64,000 nucleotides of DNA from Clostridia bacterium (lineage in GTDB: Bacteria; Bacillota; Clostridia; Oscillospirales; Acutalibacteraceae). The notes under the pieces are model-generated. The model did not search any database. It had not been told where the DNA came from and saw nothing but the letters and a program-made list of their open reading frames with translations. Position 1 is the first letter of the stretch. Each line of letters opens with the position of its first letter. This document shows, piece by piece, positions 27,144 through 36,013 of the stretch. The translations under genes were made by a program, and so were the position numbers. The stretch covers positions 1-64,000 of the forward strand of contig JAFRQQ010000027.1 in the NCBI GenBank assembly GCA_017428525.1. Reading direction: 5' to 3'.

Positions 27144-27771
27144 TTGAATTCTCCTCCCGGGATTGTTTCAACAGATTGATTTCCGCTTCCAGCCGCGCGA
27201 TCTCCTGCGCGACCGGGTCGGGCACATGGATCTGGTCAAAGGAATCCACGCGCACGCCGTCCAGCCGCACGACCCGCGCCGGCACACCGACTGCCGTGCT
27301 GTTGGGCGGAATGTCCGTGAGCACCACCGCGCCGGCGGCGATTTTCGCGTAGTCGCCGATCTGCAGCGGGCCGAGCACCTTGGCGCCCGCGCCGACCATG
27401 ACGCCGTTGCCCAGCGTCGGATGGCGTTTGCCCACGTCCTTGCCCGTGCCGCCGAGCGTTGCGCCCTGATAGATCGTGACGTCGTCGCCGATCTCCGTCG
27501 TTTCGCCGATCACAACGCCGGTGCCGTGGTCAATGAACAGGCGGCGGCCGATCCTTGCGGCGGGATGAATCTCGATGCCGGTCTTCTTGGAGCAGCGCTG
27601 CGAGACCCAGCGCGCCAGAAACAGCAGATGGTGCCGGTAGAGCCGGTGCGCAATGCGGTACATACAGATCGCCTTGAAGCCGGGGTACAAAAACAGGATC
27701 TCCAGCGCCGACCGCGCGGCGGGGTCACGCGCGAGGAAGCAGTTGATATCCTCTTTGATGGTCCGAAACAT
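27130..27771 (-). CDS. cysE: Serine O-acetyltransferase
   Basis: First step of cysteine synthesis: serine plus acetyl-CoA gives O-acetylserine. 213 residues with a helical N-terminus and a left-handed beta-helix (GVVIGETTEIGDDVTIYQGATLGGTG..., here given in part as GETTEIGDD and YQGATLGGTG). The ATG at 27771 follows GGGAGG; the longer frame to 28014 runs through the T-box leader and is not coding. Overlap with cysS and the T-box link cysteine synthesis and charging. Confidence 0.95.
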   Translation of the reverse strand: MFRTIKEDINCFLARDPAARSALEILFLYPGFKAICMYRIAHRLYRHHLLFLARWVSQRCSKKTGIEIHPAARIGRRLFIDHGTGVVIGETTEIGDDVTIYQGATLGGTGKDVGKRHPTLGNGVMVGAGAKVLGPLQIGDYAKIAAGAVVLTDIPPNSTAVGVPARVVRLDGVRVDSFDQIHVPDPVAQEIARLEAEINLLKQSREENSNENL

Positions 27772-27790
27772 GCAGTCCCTCCCTGAAAAC

Positions 27791-28020
27791 AAAAAAGCCT
27801 CCGTGGCCCGATGGGCCACGGAGGCGCAGAAAGCGCGGTTCCACTCCGGTTTTTCTCTCAACATAGCCTTAACGCGGCCGAAACGCACGGGGATACTCCG
27901 TTCCCCCCGTGTGCCGCTGCGCGCACTTCGCCGCCGGGCGCAGACGGATCTTTTCAGCTGCCGATCCGCTCTCTTGCTGCGCCGGATGCCGGTTACTCTT
28001 CGCAGTGATCGCATCCATTG
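27791..28020 (-). ncRNA. Cysteine T-box riboswitch leader of cysE-cysS
   Basis: Minus-strand leader with the T-box sequence TGGAACCGCG (27834-27843), a strong terminator GCCTCCGTGGCCC/GGGCCACGGAGGC (27797-27825) followed by T6, a stem I with GAAGAGTAA and distal AGAGAG...GCTGAAAAG elements, and a specifier-loop candidate GAAGTGC whose TGC codon (27923-27925) matches cysteine. Uncharged tRNA(Cys) should stabilise the antiterminator and switch the genes on. Confidence 0.92.
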
Positions 28021-28037
28021 TAATCAACTTCAGTTGC

Positions 28038-28066
28038 ATTATATGCGTTTTTCTGAAAAAAGTCAA
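28038..28066 (-). promoter_or_regulatory. Promoter of the T-box operon
   Basis: Minus strand TTGACT (28061-28066), 17-bp spacer, TATAAT (28038-28043). Just upstream, after the rimO stop, CGCCT...AGGCG followed by T-rich sequence (about 28075-28105) may be a weak terminator. Confidence 0.88.
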
Positions 28067-28134
28067 TGCAAAAAGCAGACAAAAGCGCCTGCGGGGAAGG
28101 CGATATTTTGTGGATTCTATACGACGCCGCCCGC

Positions 28135-29469
28135 TCAGCCGGCCACATCGCGGCCGAGCAGATCATAGTCATTGACGCCGATGACCTCCGCGCGCACAAA
28201 GGCGCCGGGCTGATAGCTGCGCTCGGAGGTGAAGATCATCTTGCCGTCGATCTCCGGCGCATCCATATAGGTGCGCCCGGAATAGCTGTCCGTATAGGGA
28301 TCGTAATCCTCCACGAGCACCTCGTAGACTTTGCCCACGCGCGCGTCGTTTTTCTCCGTGACGATCTCGAGCTGATCCTGCATGATGATCTCGCCGCGCC
28401 GCACCTTGACGTCTTCCTCCACCTGATCCGGCATGTCATAGGCAGGCGTCCCCTCCTGCGGGGAAAACGCGAAGCAGCCGAGCCGGTCGAATTCGATCTC
28501 GTTGACGAATTCGGCCAGCGCCTCGAATTCCTCCTCGCCCTCGCCGGGGAAGCCGATGATGAAGGTCGTGCGGATCACAACCTCCGGCAGCGCCGCGCGG
28601 ATCTTTGCGATCACTTCGCGCAGGAACGCACCGTCGCCGCGGCGGTTCATCCGCTTCAGAATGCCGTCATCCGCGTGCTGCAGCGGCAGATCGATATAGG
28701 GCAGGATCTTCGGCTGGCGCGCCATGGTTGCCAGCAGCTCATCCGTGATCTTATCGGGATAGAAATACAGCATCCGGATCCAGTGGAGCCCGTCGATTTC
28801 GCACAGCGCATCCAGCAGCGCGGGCAGGCGCAGCTCGCCGTAGAGATCCATGCCGTAATTGGTCGTATCCTGCGCGATGAGGATCAGCTCCTTCGTGCCC
28901 GCGTCCGCGAGCGCGCGCGCCTCCTCGATCAGCGTTTCCATCGGCACGCTGCGGTAATCGCCGCGGATGCCGGGAATCGCGCAATAGGTGCAGCGGTTCG
29001 AGCAGCCGTCCGCGATCTTCAGATAGGCCCAGTATTCGGGCGTTGTCAGCAGACGCTCGCCGGTCAGCGGCAGACCGGTATTCTCCGGCAGCAGGAAGAG
29101 CGGCTCGCCCGCGATCACACGGTCCACGAGTGCGGCGATCTCGCCGTTTGCGCCGATGCCGATCACAGCGTCCACTTCCGGCATCTCCTGCCGGATTTCC
29201 TCCGCGTAGCGCTCGACCAGACAGCCGGTGACGATGATTTTGCCGACCGTCCCCTCTTTTTTCAGCTCCGCCATGTCCAGAATGTTCTCGATCGCCTCCT
29301 GCTTCGCTTCGTCGATGAAGCCGCAGGTGTTGACGATCACGGCATCCACGCCGTCATAGCAATCCGCGATCTCAAAGCCGTTCGCGTCCAGCTGCGCAAG
29401 GATCCGCTCGGCGTCCACCTGATTTTTGGGACAGCCGAGAGAGATCATGCCGATTCTACGTTTCATCAA
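28135..29469 (-). CDS. rimO: Ribosomal protein S12 methylthiotransferase RimO
   Basis: Radical-SAM enzyme that methylthiolates an aspartate of ribosomal protein S12. The RimO-type start ISLGCPKNQVDAERI carries the first cluster cysteine, with further cluster cysteines in VNTCGF and TGCLVERY; the SAM cluster motif is CSNRCTYCAIP near residue 150; a TRAM domain is at the C-terminus. 444 residues. It overlaps recX by 14 bp and so is probably part of the recA transcript. Confidence 0.93.
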   Translation of the reverse strand: MMKRRIGMISLGCPKNQVDAERILAQLDANGFEIADCYDGVDAVIVNTCGFIDEAKQEAIENILDMAELKKEGTVGKIIVTGCLVERYAEEIRQEMPEVDAVIGIGANGEIAALVDRVIAGEPLFLLPENTGLPLTGERLLTTPEYWAYLKIADGCSNRCTYCAIPGIRGDYRSVPMETLIEEARALADAGTKELILIAQDTTNYGMDLYGELRLPALLDALCEIDGLHWIRMLYFYPDKITDELLATMARQPKILPYIDLPLQHADDGILKRMNRRGDGAFLREVIAKIRAALPEVVIRTTFIIGFPGEGEEEFEALAEFVNEIEFDRLGCFAFSPQEGTPAYDMPDQVEEDVKVRRGEIIMQDQLEIVTEKNDARVGKVYEVLVEDYDPYTDSYSGRTYMDAPEIDGKMIFTSERSYQPGAFVRAEVIGVNDYDLLGRDVAG

Positions 29470-30082
29470 AATCCGCCTCCGATTTCACCCGCCGCAGGGC
29501 GGTCTGAATGTCCGACCAGCCGTAGCCGAGCCGCTGCAGGGCGGCAACGGTCCTGCGCAGCCCTTTTTCATCCTCCAGACTGCGGCTGAATCGGGTTTCC
29601 AATAATTCTATGATACGCAAAACGGGGTCAAAGTCAAGCCCCTGCGCGATTTCCTGCACAATTTCCCTGTCCACGCCGCGCCGCTGCAGTTCATATTCCG
29701 CGCTGCGCAGGCTCATGCCCTTGCTGCGGATGAGCGTTGCGGCCAGATGCTCCGCGTACCGGCGGTCGTTCAGATAACCGTAGTCCTGCAGCGTTTCGCA
29801 CGCCGCCAGCGCCGCGTCGCGCGTGTGGCCCTTCGTCACCAGCTTCTGCACCAGCTCTTTTGCCGCATAATCGCGCACGGCAAGCAGTCGAAGACCGCCC
29901 AGATAAGCGCTGCGGGCGCGGACCGCCTCCAGAAAGGCAGCCTGCGCCTGCAGATCCTCGATTTCGTTCACGCCCGCATAGGGGCTGCCGAACCAGTATT
30001 CGGCGTCGACGGTGCAAAGATACGCACCGTCACAGTGCAGATGGATTTTATTCTGTCTGCCGCGCTCCGCTTCGATCCTCAT
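29456..30082 (-). CDS. recX: Regulatory protein RecX
   Basis: Inhibits RecA filament growth. Helical three-repeat protein of 208 residues with the repeat-type sequences [34 protein letters not shown] and [12 protein letters not shown]. The ATG overlaps the recA stop by four bases (ATGA), which fixes the start and implies translational coupling. Confidence 0.9.
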   Translation of the reverse strand: MRIEAERGRQNKIHLHCDGAYLCTVDAEYWFGSPYAGVNEIEDLQAQAAFLEAVRARSAYLGGLRLLAVRDYAAKELVQKLVTKGHTRDAALAACETLQDYGYLNDRRYAEHLAATLIRSKGMSLRSAEYELQRRGVDREIVQEIAQGLDFDPVLRIIELLETRFSRSLEDEKGLRRTVAALQRLGYGWSDIQTALRRVKSEADFDET

Positions 30083-31197
30083 GCCTCGTCGTCATCCACA
30101 ACGATATCCAGCTTTGCGCGCGCGCCGGCCTTCGTCGTGGGCACGGCGGGCGCGGCAGGCGCGGCCGGCTCCGGACGCGCGGGCTGGCGGCGGACCTTGG
30201 ATTTCTCCGTCGCTTCTTTCAGCGCGGCGGTCACCTTCTGCTCGATCTCGGCATAGATCTCCGGATCGTTCAGCAGCGCTTCCTTCGCGTTTTCGCGGCC
30301 CTGCCCCAGACGCATATCGCCGTAATAGAACCAGGCGCCGCTCTTCTGAAGGATGCCGAATTTGACGCCGAGATCGATCACCTCGCCGTCCTTGGAAATG
30401 CCGCGGCCGTAAAGAATATCGAACTCTGCCTCCTTGAACGGGGGCGCAACCTTATTCTTAACAATCTTTGCGCGCGTGCGGTTGCCGATCAGCTCGTTGC
30501 CGGGACCCTTGAGCGCTTCGATCCGGCGCACCTCAATGCGCATGGAGGCAAAGAACTTCAGCGCGCGCCCGCCGGTGGTCACCTCGGGGTTGCCGTAGAC
30601 CACGCCGACCTTTTCGCGCAGCTGATTGATGAAGATGATGATCGTGTTGGATTTCGCCACGGCGCCGGCGATCTTGCGCAGCGCCTGCGACATCAGTCTG
30701 GCATGCGCGCCGACATGGGAATCGCCCATTTCGCCCTCGATCTCGGAGCGGGGCACCAGCGCGGCCACGGAGTCGATGACCACCACGTCCAGCGCGCCGG
30801 AGCGCACCAGGGATTCCGCGATTTCCAGCGCCTGCTCGCCGTTGTCCGGCTGGGAAACCAGCAGCGCGTCCACATCCACGCCGAGGTTGGCCGCGTAGCT
30901 GGGATCGAGCGCGTGCTCGGCGTCGATGAAGGCCGCCTCGCCGCCGTTCATCTGCGCCTGCGCAATCACGGTGAGCGCGAGCGTGGTCTTGCCGGAGGAC
31001 TCGGGGCCGTAGATCTCAATAATGCGTCCGCGCGGCAGACCGCCGATGCCGGAGGCAGCGTCGAGCGAAACCGAGCCGGTGGAAATCGCTTCCACATTCA
31101 TCGCGGAATTCTCGCCCAGGCGCATGATGGTGCCTTTGCCGTACTGCTTTTCGATCTTGGCGATCGCCGTTTCCAACGCTTTTTTCTTATCATCCAT
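30079..31197 (-). CDS. recA: Recombinase RecA
   Basis: Strand-exchange protein and SOS co-protease. N-terminal [18 protein letters not shown], Walker [13 protein letters not shown] near residue 66, and the DNA-binding loop region [14 protein letters not shown]-type (here [10 protein letters not shown]). C-terminal tail is enlarged by Ala/Pro-rich sequence and ends in acidic VVDDDEA. A LexA-type box overlaps the start region of its promoter. AGGAG precedes the ATG. Confidence 0.97.
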   Translation of the reverse strand: MDDKKKALETAIAKIEKQYGKGTIMRLGENSAMNVEAISTGSVSLDAASGIGGLPRGRIIEIYGPESSGKTTLALTVIAQAQMNGGEAAFIDAEHALDPSYAANLGVDVDALLVSQPDNGEQALEIAESLVRSGALDVVVIDSVAALVPRSEIEGEMGDSHVGAHARLMSQALRKIAGAVAKSNTIIIFINQLREKVGVVYGNPEVTTGGRALKFFASMRIEVRRIEALKGPGNELIGNRTRAKIVKNKVAPPFKEAEFDILYGRGISKDGEVIDLGVKFGILQKSGAWFYYGDMRLGQGRENAKEALLNDPEIYAEIEQKVTAALKEATEKSKVRRQPARPEPAAPAAPAVPTTKAGARAKLDIVVDDDEA

Positions 31198-31223
31198 GGT
31201 TCTGACTCCTTCAAATTGGTATC

Positions 31224-31271
31224 AAACAAATGTTCTATCGCTATTCTATACGAAATCGCCGAAAAAATCAA
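31224..31271 (-). promoter_or_regulatory. recA promoter with LexA (SOS) box
   Basis: Minus strand TTGATT (31266-31271), 17-bp spacer, TAGAAT (31243-31248); immediately after it lies GAACATTTGTTT (31224-31235), a good match to the Gram-positive SOS box GAAC-N4-GTTY. The position just past the -10 suits repression by LexA. Confidence 0.82.
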
Positions 31272-31340
31272 GAGCTTTTTCAAAAATAATCCCGTTTTTT
31301 TCAATTTTTTTCGAAAGTTTTGAAAAAAATAAAAAAATGC

Positions 31341-31369
31341 TTGCATTTTCGGCGGAAACCTGCTAAAAT
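31341..31369 (+). promoter_or_regulatory. Promoter of rpmB
   Basis: TTGCAT (31341-31346), 17-bp spacer, TAAAAT (31364-31369), divergent from the recA promoter. Confidence 0.8.
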
Positions 31370-31405
31370 GTCTTCTGTTAATGACTAAAGAAGGAGGTGC
31401 GACAT

Positions 31406-31594
31406 ATGGCAAAGTGTGATTACTGCGGCAAAGATGTTGCATTCGGCATCAAGGTTTCCCATTCTCACAGACGTTCCAACAGAACCTGGAAACCCAATGT
31501 GAAAAGAGTGAAAGCGATCGTCAACGGTTCCCCCAAGCGCGTTTATGCTTGCACCCGCTGCCTTCGTTCCGGCAAGGTTACCAGAGCCGTCTGA
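31406..31594 (+). CDS. rpmB: 50S ribosomal protein L28
   Basis: 62-residue L28 with zinc-type CxxC pairs (CDYCGK at the start and CTRCLRSGKV near the end), i.e. the Cys-plus form. Start at 31406 after AAGGAGGTG; the in-frame ATG at 31397 lies within that site. Family pattern SHSHRRSNRTWKPN is intact. Monocistronic with a strong terminator. Confidence 0.96.
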   Translation: MAKCDYCGKDVAFGIKVSHSHRRSNRTWKPNVKRVKAIVNGSPKRVYACTRCLRSGKVTRAV

Positions 31595-31615
31595 TTGCAA
31601 TTGATGCATGATCAA

Positions 31616-31641
31616 GAGACCGCTGCGCGCGGTCTCTTTTT
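31616..31641 (+). terminator. Terminator of rpmB
   Basis: GAGACCGC and GCGGTCTC pair over a 5-base loop, followed by TTTTT. Confidence 0.92.
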
Positions 31642-31775
31642 CTGTCTGCGCCGCGGCCGTTTGGCAATCTTGACGAATGACTTGTGTCCCGCCGCCCGAC
31701 CGGCCACAATCCGTTGTGCGGCGGCGGCCGCCGTCTGCGCAGTTTGCCGAAATCCGCCGCAAAGGGAAAAATCAG

Positions 31776-31804
31776 TTCCATTTTTGATGAAAATATAGTA
31801 TAAT
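31776..31804 (+). promoter_or_regulatory. Possible promoter of dnaD-dnaC-tex
   Basis: TATAAT at 31799-31804 with a poor -35 (TTCCAT) 17 bp upstream. The rest of the gap 31642-31775 shows no gene or clear structure. Confidence 0.55.
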
Positions 31805-31840
31805 AATTATCTATCTATTCTATGAAAGACGGCGAACACC

Positions 31841-32845
31841 ATGCGTTATTCCATCAACCCCAACTGCTTCAAATCCACCTTTGCCGTGCCTGCGGCGCTG
31901 GTGGATCAGCATATCCGCCTGGCAAATGAGCATCAGCTGAAGGTGCTGCTCTGGATTCTGCGCAACGATCCGGTGCAGCCGGATATCGCCGCCATGTGTC
32001 AGGCGCTGAAGATCGACCCGGCAGACGCCGACGACTATCTGCAATACTGGGTGCTGACCGGCGTGCTGCTCACCGACGGCGCCGCGCCCACGCCGATGCA
32101 GGCCCCTGCCCCCGCTGCGACAACGCCGACGCCCGCCCCGCAGCCGCACGCGCCGCCGAAGCCGGAGAAACCGACAAGTGCGGAGATCGCCGCGCGGCTC
32201 GAGGAAGCGCCGGAGCTTGCGGAGCTCGTGCGCGAAGCGCAGCGCATGCTCGGCAAAACGATCGGCTACAACGGCCTTTGCACCCTGCTCGAGCTGCATG
32301 ACCACTACGGTCTGCCGACCGAGGTGCTGTTCATGCTGATCGAATACTGCGTTTCCGTGGGCAAAACGAACTACTCCTATCTCGCTGCCGTCGGCGCCGA
32401 CTGGGGCGCGCGGGAGATCGATACGCTCGAGCGCGCGGCGGAGCAGATCGAAGCGCTGCGCAGTGCGAACAGCCTGTGGAGCGGCATTGCGCGCGCAGCC
32501 GGGCTGAAAAATCCGCGGCCGACGCCCAAGCAGGCAGATTTCCTGCACCGCTGGCAGTCGGAATGGGGCTTTGACGAGGCGATGATCCTGCTCGCTTACG
32601 AAGAGATGGCGGAGCACACCGGCAAGCTCAGCTTCACTTATATGGACAAGGTCCTGCAGCGCTGGCACAATGAGGGCCTTTCGACCCCCGCGGCGGTGAA
32701 AGCCGCGGCGCAGGCGCGGCACGCCGCGCAGCAGACGGCCGGGCAGAACGCGGCGCAGACCGCCTCCTACGACATCGACGCATTCCGGGATCAATCCCTG
32801 CACGGCAGCCTGCAATATAAAAAGAAAAGGAAGACGGACGCATGA
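31841..32845 (+). CDS. DnaD-domain replication initiation protein
   Basis: 334 residues: an N-terminal winged-helix-like part (about 1-80), a Pro/Ala-rich linker (about 84-112), then two DnaD/DnaB-type helical domains (LGKTIGYNGLCTLLELHDHYGLP at about 135; the second with NYSYLAAVGADWGAREI-type and FDEAMILLAYEEMAE) and a basic tail. This is the Firmicute DnaD/DnaB initiation family that helps load helicase at origins and restart forks. The ribosome binding site is weak. It overlaps the loader gene by four bases (ATGA). Confidence 0.88.
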   Translation: MRYSINPNCFKSTFAVPAALVDQHIRLANEHQLKVLLWILRNDPVQPDIAAMCQALKIDPADADDYLQYWVLTGVLLTDGAAPTPMQAPAPAATTPTPAPQPHAPPKPEKPTSAEIAARLEEAPELAELVREAQRMLGKTIGYNGLCTLLELHDHYGLPTEVLFMLIEYCVSVGKTNYSYLAAVGADWGAREIDTLERAAEQIEALRSANSLWSGIARAAGLKNPRPTPKQADFLHRWQSEWGFDEAMILLAYEEMAEHTGKLSFTYMDKVLQRWHNEGLSTPAAVKAAAQARHAAQQTAGQNAAQTASYDIDAFRDQSLHGSLQYKKKRKTDA

Positions 32846-33825
32846 GCTACAGCAATTCCACACGTTCAAAAGCAACGCAGATCCTCGCGGAGCGCCGCCG
32901 GAAGGCGCAGCGGCTGCAGCAGGCGCATCACCTGACTGCAACGGAAAAGCTCCCGGAGATCGCGGCGTATGAAGCGCAGCTGGCCGAAACGGGGCTGGCG
33001 GTGGTCAAGGCGCTCTCCATGGGCAAGGACGGCGAGAGCTACATTGCGCAGCTCTCCCAGATGAATCAGACCGTGCAGAGCTGCATCCGCGCGTTGCTCG
33101 TGCAGGGCGGCTTCCCGGCGGATTATCTGGAAACGCCCTACACCTGCAAGCAGTGCGAGGATACGGGCTTTGTGGGCGGCTACGCCTGCGAGTGCCGCAA
33201 AACACTGCTGGCCGAGCTTTCCAGACAGGCGCTCGAATCGGTCGCGCCCAGCGCGCAATGCACCTTCGACACCTTCAGCCTTGACTACTATCCCCTGCCC
33301 GTGGATGCGCAGCTCGGCGTTTCCCCGCGCAAGCGGATGGCGGAAATCCTCGACTACTGCCGCTCCTACGCGGAGGACTTCGGTCCGGACTCCGAAAGCC
33401 TCTATATGCACGGCGCGACGGGGCTGGGCAAGACACATCTTTCCCTCGCGATCGCGAACACCGTCACGGCGCAGGGCTATTCCGTCATTTACGATTCCGC
33501 GCAGAACCTGCTGGCCGCGCTGGAGCGGGAAAAATTCGGCGGCGGCACTGGCGAGCGCGCGCAGGAGCTGCTGGACTGCGACCTGCTGATCATCGACGAT
33601 CTCGGCTCGGAGTTTTCCACCTCCTTCACGGTGGCGGCGGTCTACAATCTCATCAATACGCGCATCAACCGGCAAAAGCCGGTCATCATCAGCACCAATC
33701 TGACCGAAACGGAGCTCGAGGCGAAATACTCCCAGCGCATCACCTCCCGCATCATCGGCAGCTATGTTTCTCTGCTGTTCCTGGGCAAGGATATCCGGCA
33801 GATCAAAAAATACAACGAAGCATGA
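32842..33825 (+). CDS. Helicase loader ATPase, DnaC/DnaI type
   Basis: 327 residues. An N-terminal zinc-type segment (CKQCEDTGFV and CECRK, residues about 97-118) resembles the helicase-contacting domain of DnaI, followed by an AAA+ domain with Walker A GATGLGKTHL, Walker B LLIIDDLGSE and sensor STNLTETEL. Expected to load DnaB with the DnaD protein encoded just before it. Confidence 0.92.
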   Translation: MSYSNSTRSKATQILAERRRKAQRLQQAHHLTATEKLPEIAAYEAQLAETGLAVVKALSMGKDGESYIAQLSQMNQTVQSCIRALLVQGGFPADYLETPYTCKQCEDTGFVGGYACECRKTLLAELSRQALESVAPSAQCTFDTFSLDYYPLPVDAQLGVSPRKRMAEILDYCRSYAEDFGPDSESLYMHGATGLGKTHLSLAIANTVTAQGYSVIYDSAQNLLAALEREKFGGGTGERAQELLDCDLLIIDDLGSEFSTSFTVAAVYNLINTRINRQKPVIISTNLTETELEAKYSQRITSRIIGSYVSLLFLGKDIRQIKKYNEA

Positions 33826-33831
33826 GGCAGT

Positions 33832-36003
33832 ATGGATATTATTCAAGCACTCGCAACTGAATATCACCTGCAGCTCTGGCAGGTCAAAAACACCGTCGCT
33901 CTGATCGACGACGGCAACACGATCCCGTTCATTGCGCGCTACCGCAAGGAGGCGCACGGCACGCTGGATGATCAGACGCTGCGCGCGCTGGCCGACCGGC
34001 TCGACTACCTGCGCAATCTCGAGAAGCGGCGCGAAGAAGTGCGCGGCCTGATCGCGGGGCAGGACAAGCTGACCGACGACCTCTCCGCAGCGCTGGATCA
34101 CGCGGCGACGCTCGCGGAGATCGAAGATCTTTACCGTCCCTTCCGCCCGAAGCGCAAAACGCGCGCCTCGGTCGCAAAAGAGAAAGGGCTGGAGCCGCTG
34201 GCGGACGTGATCTATGCGCAGACGCCGGACAGCGATCCGCCGCTCGTGCTCGCCGCCGCTTTTGTCAATGAAGAAAAGGGCGTTGCCACAGCGGAAGAGG
34301 CGCTGCAGGGCGCGCTGGATATCATCGCGGAGTCCATCGCGGACAACGCGGACATCCGCAAGCGTCTGCGCAATCTGTTCACCGTTTCCGGGATCGTGAC
34401 AGTCAAAGCGGCCGACCCGGAGGCGGAAAGCGTCTATACATTATATTATGATTATCAGGAGCCCGTCAGCCGCATGGCCGGGCACCGGGTGCTGGCCATC
34501 GACCGCGGAGAGCGCGAAAGTTTCCTCAAGGTCTCGGTCACGCTCGACCCGGTAAAGGCGGCCAATGTAATCACGCGCGCCACGCTCTCGCCGCGGGAAG
34601 CGCCCTGCACCGAAGCCGTGCGCACGGCGGGCGCGGACGCCTATGACCGGCTGATCAAGCCCTCCGTGGAGCGTGAAATCCGCAATCAGCTGACCGAAAC
34701 GGCCTGCGAGGGCGCGATCAGGGTCTTTGCGCAGAATACGAAGCAGCTGCTCATGCAGCCGCCGCTGAAGGGCAAGACCGTAATCGGTCTGGATCCCGGC
34801 TACCGCACCGGCTGCAAGATGGCCGTGGTGGACCGCACGGGCAAGGTGCTGGATACAGGCGTGCTCTATCTCACGCATTCCGCCGCGCAGCGCGCGCAGG
34901 CAAAGGACACGCTCAAGCGTATGATCCGCGTGCATCACGCGGACTGCCTCTCCATCGGCAACGGCACGGCGACGAAGGAAACCGAGCAGTTTGCCGCCGA
35001 GGTGCTTCGGGAGCTGGACTGCGGCGTGACCTATATGGTCGTCAGCGAGGCCGGCGCGTCCGTCTATTCCGCCTCGAAGCTGGCCGCCGAGGAATTCCCG
35101 CAGTATGACGTTTCCCTGCGCAGCGCGGTTTCGATCGCGCGCCGCCTGCAGGACCCGCTGGCGGAGCTGGTCAAGATCGACCCGCGCTCCATCGGCGTGG
35201 GGCAGTATCAGCACGATATGCCGCAAAAAGCGCTGCTTGCCGCGCTGGACGGCGTGGTGGAGGATGCGGTCAACGCGGTCGGCGTCGATCTGAACACCGC
35301 CTCCGTCCCGCTGCTCTCCCGCGTGGCCGGCATCAACGCCGCCGTGGCCAGAAACATCGTGACCTACCGGGAGGAAAACGGCGAATACCTCAGCCGCGCC
35401 GCGCTGAAAAAGGTGCCCAAGCTCGGCGCGAAAGCCTTTGAGCAATGCGCAGGCTTCCTGCGCGTGGCGGAGAGCAAGGAACCGCTGGATAATACCGGCG
35501 TGCATCCGGAGAGCTACGCCGCCACAAAAGCGCTGCTGCAGATGCTGCACTTCACGCCGCAGCAGATCGGCACGCCCGCGATCGCGGAGATCTCCGCACG
35601 CGTGCAGGCCGCCGGCGCGCCGGCGCTCGCGGAGCAGCTCGGCATCGGCGAACCGACGCTGCAGGACATCGTCAAGGAGCTGATCCGCCCCGGCCGCGAC
35701 CCGCGCGAATCCCTGCCGCCCCCGCTGCTGCGCACGGACGTGATGGATCTCAAGGATCTCAAGCCCGGCATGGAACTGCAGGGCACGGTGCGCAACGTGA
35801 TCGATTTCGGCGCGTTTGTGGATATCGGCGTACATCAGGACGGTCTGGTGCATATTTCGCAGATCACGGACCGCTATATCAAGCATCCCTCCGAAATTCT
35901 CAGCGTCGGCGACGTGATTACGGTCCGGGTGCTGCAGGTCGATCCGGTGAAAAAACGCATTTCGCTGACGATGAAACGCGAAAATGCAGTCAAAACGAAA
36001 TGA
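33832..36003 (+). CDS. tex: Tex-family RNA-binding transcription accessory protein
   Basis: 723 residues in the Tex order: N-terminal helical domain (VALIDDGNTIPFIARYRKEAHG), the YqgF-like nuclease-fold domain (VIGLDPGYRTGCKMAVVD), helix-hairpin-helix part (LLSRVAGINAAVARNIV and KVPKLGAKAFEQCAGFLR), and a C-terminal S1 domain (GMELQGTVRNVIDFGAFVDIGV). Role in transcription/RNA handling is known only in outline. It begins six bases after the loader gene and nearly touches the next hydrolase. Confidence 0.95.
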   Translation: MDIIQALATEYHLQLWQVKNTVALIDDGNTIPFIARYRKEAHGTLDDQTLRALADRLDYLRNLEKRREEVRGLIAGQDKLTDDLSAALDHAATLAEIEDLYRPFRPKRKTRASVAKEKGLEPLADVIYAQTPDSDPPLVLAAAFVNEEKGVATAEEALQGALDIIAESIADNADIRKRLRNLFTVSGIVTVKAADPEAESVYTLYYDYQEPVSRMAGHRVLAIDRGERESFLKVSVTLDPVKAANVITRATLSPREAPCTEAVRTAGADAYDRLIKPSVEREIRNQLTETACEGAIRVFAQNTKQLLMQPPLKGKTVIGLDPGYRTGCKMAVVDRTGKVLDTGVLYLTHSAAQRAQAKDTLKRMIRVHHADCLSIGNGTATKETEQFAAEVLRELDCGVTYMVVSEAGASVYSASKLAAEEFPQYDVSLRSAVSIARRLQDPLAELVKIDPRSIGVGQYQHDMPQKALLAALDGVVEDAVNAVGVDLNTASVPLLSRVAGINAAVARNIVTYREENGEYLSRAALKKVPKLGAKAFEQCAGFLRVAESKEPLDNTGVHPESYAATKALLQMLHFTPQQIGTPAIAEISARVQAAGAPALAEQLGIGEPTLQDIVKELIRPGRDPRESLPPPLLRTDVMDLKDLKPGMELQGTVRNVIDFGAFVDIGVHQDGLVHISQITDRYIKHPSEILSVGDVITVRVLQVDPVKKRISLTMKRENAVKTK

Positions 36004-36013
36004 GGGCAGAATG

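Noticed and set aside
27811-28175. Several small frames in the gap upstream of cysE
   Set aside because: They lie inside the T-box leader and its promoter; the RNA structure explains the sequence.
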